DNA of 64,000 nucleotides from SIG673 sp045638685. GTDB lineage: Bacteria > Bacillota > Clostridia > Oscillospirales > CAG-272. Below, one piece after another: positions 8,225-15,709 of the stretch. The DNA lies in the NCBI GenBank assembly GCA_045638685.1, contig JAZUBT010000018.1, positions 1-64,000 on the forward strand, given 5' to 3'. How positions within the stretch are numbered: the stretch's first letter is position 1; every line of letters starts with the position of its first letter. A program made the translations under genes and the position numbers. The notes beneath the pieces were generated by a model that ran no database searches, was not told the DNA's origin, and saw only the letters and a program-made list of their open reading frames with translations.

Positions 8225-10489
8225 ATGTCAACCGTATCTGAAAACAAGCTGCTAGAGGTAGCTGCAAGAATAAAGGAAATGAGGGAAATAGACGGCATAT
8301 CCACCGAGGAAATGGCGAAAAAAACCGAGGTTTCCGAAGAAGAATACAAGGAATATGAATCAGGAAGACGCGATTTTCCCTTCTCGTTCCTTCACAAATG
8401 CTCTCTTGTTTTTAACATAGGTATTACCGACATACTTGAAGGTCAGAGCGCAAGACTTTCCTCTTACACCGTAACGAGAAAGGGAGAGGGTCAGGAAACG
8501 GCAAAGGAGGACGGAATAGAGATAAAGAGTCTCGCGCCCCTCTTTAATAAGAAGCTTGCCGAGCCGTACTGGGTTAAGTACGACTACGACGAGAAGCTTC
8601 AGAATAAGCCCATTCATCTTTCCACCCACTCCGGTCAGGAGTTCGACCTTGTACTCAGCGGCCGTCTTAAGGTACAGATAGGCGAGCACGTAGAGTATCT
8701 TGAGGAAGGCGACAGCATCTACTATAACAGCTCCACTCCCCACGGTATGATAGCCGTTGGCGGAAAGGAATGTCTTTTCGTCGCCGTTGTTCTTCCCGGA
8801 GATGACGTAGAAGAAAAGGACGTAAGAGAAACTCTTGCGACCTCGGTAAAGAAAAAGCCGAGCGTTTGCGGTGAGTTTATCGACACCGTAGAGGACGAAA
8901 ACGGCATACTTAAGTCCATTGATTTCAAAAACGAGGACAGGTTCAATTTCGCGTTTGACATCGTTGACAAGATAGCGGAAAAATCTCCCGATAAGCTCGC
9001 AATGCTTCACATCGCCAATGATAAAACGGAGCGCCGCTTTACTTTTAAGGACATCAAGCGCGCATCGAATATGAGCGCAAACTACTTCAAGTCGCTCGGC
9101 ATTAAGAAGGGCGACCGCGTAATGCTGGTTCTTAAGCGCCATTATCAGTTTTGGTTCGCAATTCTCGGTCTGCACAAGCTTGGAGCGGTTGCAATTCCCG
9201 CAACCAACCAGCTTTTAGAGCACGACCTTGAATACCGCTTCAATGCCGCCGACGTCAGCGCGATAATCTGTACCGCTGACGGAGAGGTTGCCGCGAGAGT
9301 AGATACCGTAGAAGCAAAATGTCCGACGCTTAAAACCAAGGTAATAGTTGGCGGAGAACGCGAGGGCTGGCATAATTTTGACGCTGAGCACACCCTTTTC
9401 AGCGCGCATTTCCACCGCGACGAAAACACCGCCTGCGGAAACGACACTATGCTTATGTTCTTCACCTCCGGAACGACGGGATACCCGAAAATCGCCGCGC
9501 ACAGCTACAAATATGCGCTCGGTCATTACGCTACCGCAAAATACTGGCACTGCGTTGAGGAGGACGGCCTCCACTTCACCATTTCCGAAACCGGTTGGGG
9601 TAAGGCGCTTTGGGGCAAGCTTTACGGTCAGTGGCTCTGCGAGGGCGGAATATTCGTATATGACTTTGACCGCTTCTCGGCATCCGACATTCTCCCGATG
9701 TTCGCAAAATATAATATTACAACCTTCTGCGCACCGCCTACAATGCTCCGCATGATGGTAAAAGAGGACATCACAAAATACGATCTGTCTTCCATAAAGC
9801 ATATGACAACGGCAGGAGAGGCGCTTAACCCCGAAATCTTCCGTCAGTTTGAAAAGATAACCGGACTTCGTATTATGGAGGGCTTTGGTCAGACCGAGCT
9901 TACTCTCGTTATCGCAAACCTTATCGGAAGCGAGTGCAAAATCGGTTCTATGGGTAAGCCCGTTCCGCTCTACGACGTCAGCCTGCTTGACTCTGACGGC
10001 AACCCCGTAGCGGTAGGTAAGCCCGGCGAGATTGTTATTAAAACAAGCGAGAAGGTTCCCTGCGGACTCTTTAAAGGCTACTACAAGGACGACGAAAAGA
10101 CCGCAGAGGTATGGCACGACGGCTACTATCACACAGGAGACGTTGCATGGTGCGACGAGGACGGCTATTATTGGTACGTCGGACGCGCCGACGACGTTAT
10201 TAAGTCGTCCGGCTACCGCATCGGCCCCTTCGAAATTGAAAGCGTTATTATGGAGCTTCCTTACGTTCTTGAGTGCGGAGTATCCGCTGAGCCTGACGAG
10301 ATAAGAGGACAGGTGGTCAAGGCAAGCATAGTTCTCGTAAAGGGCACCGAGCCGTCCGACGAGCTTAAAAAGGAAATTCAGGAATACGTTAAGTCGCACA
10401 CCGCACCTTACAAATATCCGAGAATAGTCGTATTCAGAGACGAGCTTCCCAAGACTATAAGCGGAAAAATCCAGCGCAACAAGCTGTAA
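8225..10489 (+). CDS. HTH-cupin-acyl-CoA ligase fusion, paralog 2 (complete)
   Basis: This 754-residue protein has three parts. An XRE-type HTH spans about 10-66, a cupin about 130-190 (SGQEFDLVLSG, STPHGM), and an ANL-family ligase about 240-754. The ligase has all core motifs: TSGTTGYPK near 412, GFGQTE near 553, YHTGDVAW, GRADDVIKSSGYRIGP and the lysine motif SGKIQR near the C-terminus. The segment ETGWGKALWGK resembles medium/short-chain acyl-CoA synthetases (ACSM/MACS type). It should form an acyl-CoA from a carboxylate, ATP and CoA. GGAGG precedes the ATG. The Ile T-box suggests a link to isoleucine supply. HTH-cupin domains may sense a ligand or regulate DNA; this is not shown. Confidence 0.92.
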   Translation: MSTVSENKLLEVAARIKEMREIDGISTEEMAKKTEVSEEEYKEYESGRRDFPFSFLHKCSLVFNIGITDILEGQSARLSSYTVTRKGEGQETAKEDGIEIKSLAPLFNKKLAEPYWVKYDYDEKLQNKPIHLSTHSGQEFDLVLSGRLKVQIGEHVEYLEEGDSIYYNSSTPHGMIAVGGKECLFVAVVLPGDDVEEKDVRETLATSVKKKPSVCGEFIDTVEDENGILKSIDFKNEDRFNFAFDIVDKIAEKSPDKLAMLHIANDKTERRFTFKDIKRASNMSANYFKSLGIKKGDRVMLVLKRHYQFWFAILGLHKLGAVAIPATNQLLEHDLEYRFNAADVSAIICTADGEVAARVDTVEAKCPTLKTKVIVGGEREGWHNFDAEHTLFSAHFHRDENTACGNDTMLMFFTSGTTGYPKIAAHSYKYALGHYATAKYWHCVEEDGLHFTISETGWGKALWGKLYGQWLCEGGIFVYDFDRFSASDILPMFAKYNITTFCAPPTMLRMMVKEDITKYDLSSIKHMTTAGEALNPEIFRQFEKITGLRIMEGFGQTELTLVIANLIGSECKIGSMGKPVPLYDVSLLDSDGNPVAVGKPGEIVIKTSEKVPCGLFKGYYKDDEKTAEVWHDGYYHTGDVAWCDEDGYYWYVGRADDVIKSSGYRIGPFEIESVIMELPYVLECGVSAEPDEIRGQVVKASIVLVKGTEPSDELKKEIQEYVKSHTAPYKYPRIVVFRDELPKTISGKIQRNKL

Positions 10490-10499
10490 TAAAACATTA

Positions 10500-10545
10500 A
10501 AAACGCACCTCGTGGCTGGAAAACCGCTACACGGGTGCGTTTTAA
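10500..10545 (+). terminator. Terminator after the ligase gene
   Basis: AAAACGCACC (10500-10509) pairs with GGTGCGTTTT (10534-10543), ten perfect base pairs ending in a T run, directly after the stop codon. Confidence 0.88.
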
Positions 10546-10623
10546 CATAAGATTTGACATTTGTTTGACATCGCGCCCTTACGCTCTTTTACCAAGTGAG
10601 GCGCCGAGGACGTCGTCCTATAT

Positions 10624-10648
10624 GCTTATTTAATCAGATTAAATAAGC
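10624..10648. promoter_or_regulatory. Perfect palindrome, candidate operator
   Basis: GCTTATTTAAT-CAG-ATTAAATAAGC: 11-base arms around a 3-base centre, 24 bases before the start of the isochorismatase-family gene. There is no U tract, and AT-rich arms make a terminator unlikely, so a dimeric repressor site is the best reading. Confidence 0.45.
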
Positions 10649-10672
10649 GCAAAACAAAAAAGGAGAAATAAA

Positions 10673-11209
10673 ATGAAAACCTTAATCGTAATTGATATGC
10701 AAAACGACTTTATCAGCGGCGCGCTTGCAAATCCTGATGCCGAAAAAATCGTTAACGGGACCGTCTCTCTCGTTTCGGAGTGGGAGGGAGAAATCATCTT
10801 TACAAGAGACACACACGGAGAAAATTATATGCAGTCGGAGGAAGGTAAAAACCTGCCCGTTCCTCACTGTATAAAAAACACCGAGGGCTGGGAGATAAGA
10901 AGTGAAATTCTCCTCGCAGCGGAGAAAAACGAAAAAGCAACCGTTAAAATAGTAGATAAACCGTCCTTTGGCGCCGGCACTCTTCTTTACGACGCGGTTA
11001 TAAAGGACGGCTCCCCCGAAAAAATAGTATTTACCGGCACCTGTACCGACATCTGCGTTATAAGTAACGCGCTTATTCTAAAATCCTTCCTTACCGAAAC
11101 ACCTATGAGCGTTATTGAAAACCTCTGCGCGGGGGTTACAGCGGAAAAGCATAACGCCGCCATAGAGGTAATGAAAAGCTGTCAGATAGCGGTTGAGCAT
11201 TACCGCTAA
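10673..11209 (+). CDS. Isochorismatase-family cysteine hydrolase (nicotinamidase-like)
   Basis: This 178-residue single-domain protein has the catalytic triad of the family: Asp in VIDMQNDF (about residue 9), Lys in VDKPSFG (about 95) and Cys in TGTCTDICVISNA (about 124). The metal-site histidine is suggested by DTHGENY and PVPHC. These features are closest to nicotinamidase PncA, which turns nicotinamide into nicotinate for NAD salvage, but family members act on several amides. AGGAGA precedes the ATG. A palindrome at 10624-10648 may control it. It is a single-gene unit. Confidence 0.85.
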   Translation: MKTLIVIDMQNDFISGALANPDAEKIVNGTVSLVSEWEGEIIFTRDTHGENYMQSEEGKNLPVPHCIKNTEGWEIRSEILLAAEKNEKATVKIVDKPSFGAGTLLYDAVIKDGSPEKIVFTGTCTDICVISNALILKSFLTETPMSVIENLCAGVTAEKHNAAIEVMKSCQIAVEHYR

Positions 11210-11225
11210 ACTAAATTAACAAGCT

Positions 11226-11273
11226 AAAAAGCGATACCCGTCGCCGTTATGTGGCGTTAGGTATCGCTTTTTT
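11226..11273. terminator. Bidirectional terminator
   Basis: AAAAAGCGATACC (11226-11238) pairs perfectly with GGTATCGCTTTTT (11260-11272), with an inner GTCGCC-type stem. It lies between convergent genes. Confidence 0.88.
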
Positions 11274-11299
11274 ATTTTAGTTATAAAGTTACAGAAAAC

Positions 11300-13123
11300 T
11301 TATTCAGCCGGATTTGTAGCGGGCTGTTCAACACCGTTAACTATGTTTTTATCACCAACGGCTCCGGTAAAGAGACCTTCGCAAACGCAGGTTTCAACGT
11401 TAAATGCGTAATAGAAATCTTCTATCTTCGTCGCTACATTTACCGCAACACCGGTCGTTGAGTCGCAGTAGTAGTATTTGTCGGTTTCGCTTTCTACATA
11501 CCCGGAGCCTGCCTCTGCGTTATTTTCGCCGTAGTATCTTACCCAGCCGGTAAGAAGCGCGCCGTCCTTAAAGAACCTGATACCGTTGGTTCCCGCGTCT
11601 ATAACGATGCCGTTTGCCTTGCCGTCGTTTTCACTTACCATTACACCGTTCTTTCCGAACTCATAGTAAACGCCTTCAATTTCAGCAACGCCGTTCTTTA
11701 CCATATATCCGGTCTCTTCATCAAAATAGTACTTTTCGTTTCCGGCTATTTCGGTATCAAGATCAAGCTCCTGAAGTCCCTTAAGCATTACACCGTCCTT
11801 GTAGTACTTGGTTCCCTTTTCCTCGTCAACCTTGCCGGTGTAGGGGCCCTTATATTCTCCGTTTGCTCCAAAGACAGCGTATATAGCTTCGGTTGCATCC
11901 TGAAGTATTACAGATGCGTTCGTGTTGTTCGGAGCATATCCATTGGAATCAAAATAGTAAAGCGCGGTGGTTCCGTCTCCGTCGGGATCAAGGTTCTGCC
12001 AGCCCTTTAAGAACTCGCCTTTTTCGTAGTAACGAATTCCGTTTCTGTCGGTTACAAAGCCGTTCTTGGTAACGTCGTCCTTAATTATGCACTTCTCGCG
12101 GAGATAGTCGATTACTATGTCGTAATAAATGGTTATTTCGAGAGACATTCTGTCGTACTGCTTCTTGAATTTCTTAAGAGAGCCTGTAAAATTCTGCTCC
12201 GCAACGTACTCGTTGTAAAGCTTTTCAACCTCGGCGTTATACTTTTCCTCGTCCATCTTAAACTCGGGCTTTGCCTCGATAAAGCGAAGAACGATAAGCT
12301 CCTGCTTTACCTGGCTCTGCGCCTGAGATGCCATGGAAGCATAAAACGACTTCATGTCGCTTCCGCCGTAATACTGCTTAACGTAGGAGGAAAGCGTCAT
12401 TCCAAACATAGCCGCCTGCGACTCGATGCTGTCTATACCCTGCTCGTAGTACTTTTTAAGCTCAGACTTAGGATAGGAAATAATCTTGGAATCGCTGTAT
12501 ATTTCCTGCCAGATAAGATTATTCATTACCGTTTTTTTGGTAGCTTCCTCAAACTCGGCAACGGTTTTATATTCAGTCTTTTTCTGTATGTTTTCGTCGT
12601 TATATTCAGGATATTCGGTGCGCTTTATGGAGTTAATCTTTACCTCGAATACAACAGCCGCTCCCTTTAACTCGGCATTGCCGTAGTCAGCGGGGAATGT
12701 AAGGTTAAGGTTCGGCTTATCGCCTATCTTATATCCTATAAGACCGTCCTCAAATCCGTCGATAAAGGTGTTAGATCCTATAACGAGGCTGTATCCGGTA
12801 GCCGTTCCGCCCTCAAACGCTACTCCGTCCTTTTTACCTACGTAGTCGATGTTTACCGTGTCTCCGACCTTAATGTAAACGTCGTCCGTCTCCTTGTTGT
12901 AGGTGGTTTCGGTCAGCTTATCGGTTGTGGTGTTATAAAGACTGTGGAACGCGTTAAGTATGCCGTCGTCGATATCGGACTGATTGATTTCAATTCCGTC
13001 AGTCGCGCCGAGTTTAATATACTGCTCATATTTATCGTAGTCGTAAAGCTTAGCAGAGCAACCCGCCAAAACCGTAACAAGCGATAAAAGAACAAGCGTA
13101 AAAGCTAAAATTCTCTTTTTCAT
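11300..13123 (-). CDS. Lipoprotein with trigger-factor-like FKBP PPIase domain and C-terminal wall-binding-like repeats
   Basis: The start at 13123 follows AAAGGAAAAAACA and gives 607 residues; an upstream in-frame codon lacks a site. It has a signal peptide with lipobox VLAGC (Cys 22), an FKBP-type domain (about 80-165, with KVGDTVNIDYVG, FIDGFEDGLIG, FPADYG) as in trigger factor, and a helical chaperone-like region (about 180-345). The last 250 residues contain at least three aromatic-Gly repeats such as GIRYYEKGEFLKGW and KYYFDEETGYMVKNG, which resemble choline/glucan-binding repeats. It probably folds secreted proteins at the outer membrane face while touching the wall. The domain combination is unusual. 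Confidence 0.85.
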   Translation of the reverse strand: MKKRILAFTLVLLSLVTVLAGCSAKLYDYDKYEQYIKLGATDGIEINQSDIDDGILNAFHSLYNTTTDKLTETTYNKETDDVYIKVGDTVNIDYVGKKDGVAFEGGTATGYSLVIGSNTFIDGFEDGLIGYKIGDKPNLNLTFPADYGNAELKGAAVVFEVKINSIKRTEYPEYNDENIQKKTEYKTVAEFEEATKKTVMNNLIWQEIYSDSKIISYPKSELKKYYEQGIDSIESQAAMFGMTLSSYVKQYYGGSDMKSFYASMASQAQSQVKQELIVLRFIEAKPEFKMDEEKYNAEVEKLYNEYVAEQNFTGSLKKFKKQYDRMSLEITIYYDIVIDYLREKCIIKDDVTKNGFVTDRNGIRYYEKGEFLKGWQNLDPDGDGTTALYYFDSNGYAPNNTNASVILQDATEAIYAVFGANGEYKGPYTGKVDEEKGTKYYKDGVMLKGLQELDLDTEIAGNEKYYFDEETGYMVKNGVAEIEGVYYEFGKNGVMVSENDGKANGIVIDAGTNGIRFFKDGALLTGWVRYYGENNAEAGSGYVESETDKYYYCDSTTGVAVNVATKIEDFYYAFNVETCVCEGLFTGAVGDKNIVNGVEQPATNPAE

Positions 13124-13163
13124 TGTTTTTTCCTTTCGATTTGCGAAAATTTCATTTTGCTTT

Positions 13164-13192
13164 ATTATATCATATAGGTAAAAAAAAATCAA
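13164..13192 (-). promoter_or_regulatory. Sigma-A promoter for the PPIase lipoprotein
   Basis: TTGATT (13187-13192), 17-bp spacer and TATAAT (13164-13169) on the minus strand, 41 bases before the start codon. Confidence 0.75.
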
Positions 13193-13244
13193 GTTGAAAG
13201 AGCGTTTATTTTCAACTTGATAATATTCATTTTACAATATAGGG

Positions 13245-14210
13245 TTAAATCAAAGACTTTAATATACTTAAAAGCTCCTCCGCGCTCTCCGACTTGTTAA
13301 TTTTATCCCTTGCGCCGGAGGCTCCGCGAAGTCCTTTTATGTACCACCCCAGGTGCTTTCTTGCCTCTCTTACTCCGATATACTCACCCTTGTCCTCACA
13401 AAGCATTCGCACGTGGCGGATAGCAACCGCTATTATCTCCTCCGTTTCGGGTCGGGTATAGCTTTCTCCGTTAAGAGCGCATTTAATTTCTGAAAATATA
13501 AACGGATTTCCCATCGCACCCTGACCTACCATAAGTCCGTCGCAGTCCGTTTTGCGGAGAAGCGTAAGAGCGTCCTCGCCGCTATAAACTCCGCCGTTGG
13601 CAATAACGGGAATTTTAACCTCTTTCTTTACAAGACGCACCGTTTCTGTATCCACGGGGGGGCTGTAAAGCTGCTGCCTCGTTCTGCCGTGTACCGCAAC
13701 CGCACTCGCGCCGTTTTGCTCACAAACCGCGGCAAAATAGGGAGCGTTTATACTGTCTTTATCCCACCCCGTACGTATCTTAACGGTAACGGGAACCGTA
13801 AGAGCATCTGAAAGCGCTCTTACGATTTTACCCGCTAAGGGTGGGTTTTTCATAAGAGACGAGCCCTCTCCGTTTCCCGTAATTTTAGGCATGGGGCACC
13901 CCATATTTACATCAACGATAGAAATTTCGGGATAGGTCTCTATAAGCTTCCCCGCGGCATACGCCATAATCTCCGGCTCCGAGCCGAATATCTGAAGCGC
14001 GTACGGGTTCTCCCCCTCCCCCGGCTCGGCAAGGAGAGCCGTTTTCTTATCCTTGTAGTAAACACCCTTTGCGGAAATCATTTCGCTGACGGTAAGTCCG
14101 GCTCCGAATTCTCTCGCAAGAGCACGGAAGGATTTATCCGTAATTCCTGCCATTGGGGCAAGAACGAGACCGTTTTCTATTTCTACGTTACCTATTTTAA
14201 AAGTCGGCAT
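13245..14210 (-). CDS. dusB: tRNA-dihydrouridine synthase (DusB type)
   Basis: This 321-residue TIM-barrel flavoenzyme has the Dus motifs: LAPMAGITDKSFR at the N-terminus, VDVNMGCPMPKI with the catalytic Cys, VKIRTGWD, HGRTRQQLY and ANGGVYS, then GLMVGQGAMGNPFIF. It reduces uridines to dihydrouridine in tRNA with NADPH. It ends with the usual helical tRNA-binding domain (ARKHLGWYIKG). The gene is followed closely by the PPIase unit, but that gene has its own promoter. The HD hydrolase gene lies 56 bases upstream on the same strand, so they may be cotranscribed. Confidence 0.93.
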   Translation of the reverse strand: MPTFKIGNVEIENGLVLAPMAGITDKSFRALAREFGAGLTVSEMISAKGVYYKDKKTALLAEPGEGENPYALQIFGSEPEIMAYAAGKLIETYPEISIVDVNMGCPMPKITGNGEGSSLMKNPPLAGKIVRALSDALTVPVTVKIRTGWDKDSINAPYFAAVCEQNGASAVAVHGRTRQQLYSPPVDTETVRLVKKEVKIPVIANGGVYSGEDALTLLRKTDCDGLMVGQGAMGNPFIFSEIKCALNGESYTRPETEEIIAVAIRHVRMLCEDKGEYIGVREARKHLGWYIKGLRGASGARDKINKSESAEELLSILKSLI

Positions 14211-14266
14211 TGGTTTTCCTTTTTTATTTTAAAATTTGTGTTTTTCCGTTTCACAGGCTAATCCGA

Positions 14267-14926
14267 TTAAAGAAGCTGCTGACCGTTTATAACCAGCTTG
14301 AAGCTGAGACCAAGCTTTTCGGCAGCGTTACGGCACATAACCATTCGTCCGAGGAATATTTCAAAATAATCCATTACGCTGCTTATCTCGGTATTAATCT
14401 GAAGCGAAAGCCTTATCTCTGTTTTTTCTTCGTTTATCTCTAAATCCGAGCTTACAACCGAGTAGTTTACCCTGTCGTGAATATCAAACTTAGTGGTGTC
14501 GCTGTTACGTACTCTTGAGCGGCGCACGTCGGTCTTATCCGCGAGAATCAGCGCGGCAGAAACGGGGTTTACCGCTACACCCGTTCCCTCGTCGTGGTTA
14601 CCTATCGCAGTTACCACCTCGGCAAGATCGTACGGTTCCATGTCAAGGTTGTCAAGAATACGGAACGCCATAAGTGCTCCGCTCTGCGAGTGGTCTATTC
14701 TGTTGACCAGATTTCCTATATCGTGAAGATACCCCGCAATCTGCGCAAGCTCCACCTCGCGCTCAGAATATCCGAGTGTTTTTAAAATATAGGCTGCGTT
14801 TTCCGATACCTTCATAACGTGAGCAAAGCTATGCTCGGTATATCCCATCGCCTTTAACGACTCGTCTGCGCGGGTTATATAGGTTTTTATAGCTTCGCTA
14901 TTTTTTATTTCTTCGTAAGTTATCAT
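14267..14926 (-). CDS. HD-domain phosphohydrolase
   Basis: The ATG at 14926 follows AAAGGAAAAAT and gives 219 residues; an upstream in-frame start at 14965 lacks a good site. The HD signature is clear: HSFAHVMKV near residue 32, AGYLHDIGN near 67, IGNHDEG near 112 and LADKTDVRRSRVR near 133, supplying metal ligands. HD proteins cleave phosphoester bonds in nucleotides or related molecules; the substrate cannot be told. The C-terminal 80 residues look like an added alpha/beta domain. It lies upstream of dusB. Confidence 0.82.
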   Translation of the reverse strand: MITYEEIKNSEAIKTYITRADESLKAMGYTEHSFAHVMKVSENAAYILKTLGYSEREVELAQIAGYLHDIGNLVNRIDHSQSGALMAFRILDNLDMEPYDLAEVVTAIGNHDEGTGVAVNPVSAALILADKTDVRRSRVRNSDTTKFDIHDRVNYSVVSSDLEINEEKTEIRLSLQINTEISSVMDYFEIFLGRMVMCRNAAEKLGLSFKLVINGQQLL

Positions 14927-14977
14927 ATTTTTCCTTTCGAGTATTGCCTGATTTTCCTGTTTCACAAGTCCCGAAAA

Positions 14978-15298
14978 TCAGACAGGCTGCGCGGATTTTA
15001 AGCTTTCCGTAAGCTTCTCCGCCGCGCTTTTCAGATACGTAAGCCTTTGCATTGCATCCTTTACCACTTTATTCCCTTTTGGATAGCCTTTTATCACATA
15101 ATTATAAAATTCCTCAAAGTAGGCTATCGCCGCCAGAATGGCCTCTCTTTGACTTACCGTGTAATGGGCATACTGCGAAAACGGCTTTTCCCGCAGCTTT
15201 TTTATATCCTCGCGGTGCTTTTCCTCGACCGACATTTCGGATATATAGGCTATAACCCATTCCACCATATTACACTCTCTGTCGTTCCACTTTTTCAC
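14978..15298 (-). CDS. Small helical protein, unknown function
   Basis: This 106-residue protein is predicted from its composition to be almost all helix, with many Lys, Glu and Tyr residues (YTVSQREAILAAIAYFEEFYNYVI). It has no membrane span or signal peptide. No family is recognised. It sits between the HD gene and the acyl carrier protein and could be cotranscribed with the HD and dusB genes. Confidence that it is translated is moderate. Confidence 0.55.
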   Translation of the reverse strand: MKKWNDRECNMVEWVIAYISEMSVEEKHREDIKKLREKPFSQYAHYTVSQREAILAAIAYFEEFYNYVIKGYPKGNKVVKDAMQRLTYLKSAAEKLTESLKSAQPV

Positions 15299-15320
15299 AA
15301 TGCGTCTCCATTAATAACCG

Positions 15321-15357
15321 ATAAAAAATCACGCCCGCGGCAAAATCACCTCGGGCG
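15321..15357 (-). terminator. Terminator after the acyl carrier protein gene
   Basis: On the minus strand CGCCCG and CGGGCG arms enclose a 14-base loop and are followed by TGATTTTTT. A short GCAAAC/GTTTGC hairpin lies just before it (15357-15370). Confidence 0.65.
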
Positions 15358-15389
15358 CAAACGTGTTTGCCGATTAAAGCATTCGTCGG

Positions 15390-15614
15390 TTACATTACCG
15401 ACTCTATATAGTCAGCAAGCTTGTCTATGGTATTGTATTTTTTGGAAATTTCAAGGTTTATATTAAGCTCTTCCTCAATCTGCATTATAAGCTCCGCAAT
15501 ATCGATGGAATCTATATCAAGCTCCGTAAACGGCGCATCGGTTTTAATTTCGCTTTCCGGAACTCTTTTGTACTCAGCTAACATTTTTATAAGTTTTTCT
15601 TTCATATTCGACAC
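15390..15614 (-). CDS. Acyl carrier protein (stand-alone)
   Basis: This 74-residue acidic four-helix protein has the phosphopantetheine site as DIDSIDIAEL (Ser about residue 36); the usual form is DSLD. GTG at 15614 with AAAGG five bases upstream is the better start; ATG at 15605 is possible. It has its own consensus promoter and terminator and no fatty-acid genes beside it, so it may serve a dedicated pathway or be a second ACP. An alternative is a D-alanyl or peptide carrier protein, but no adenylation partner is near. Confidence 0.85.
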   Translation of the reverse strand: MSNMKEKLIKMLAEYKRVPESEIKTDAPFTELDIDSIDIAELIMQIEEELNINLEISKKYNTIDKLADYIESVM

Positions 15615-15641
15615 CGTCGCCTTTCTGATTACTCTTAATAT

Positions 15642-15670
15642 ATTATACCTATAATTACCAATTTTGTCAA
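15642..15670 (-). promoter_or_regulatory. Sigma-A promoter for the acyl carrier protein gene
   Basis: Perfect TTGACA (15665-15670), 17-bp spacer and TATAAT (15642-15647) lie in the gap after the aro operon, so the ACP gene is a separate unit. Confidence 0.85.
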
Positions 15671-15709
15671 GTCTTATTTATGTTTTTATTTGATTTTTGG
15701 TTTTAAGCT

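Noticed and set aside
8360..9175. 271-codon minus-strand open frame
   Set aside because: Antisense to the HTH-cupin part of the ligase; no supporting signals.
9215..10399. 394-codon open frame on the minus strand inside the ligase gene
   Set aside because: It is the antisense shadow of 8225-10489, which has full ligase motifs; the antisense product has no domain, ribosome site or sensible composition.
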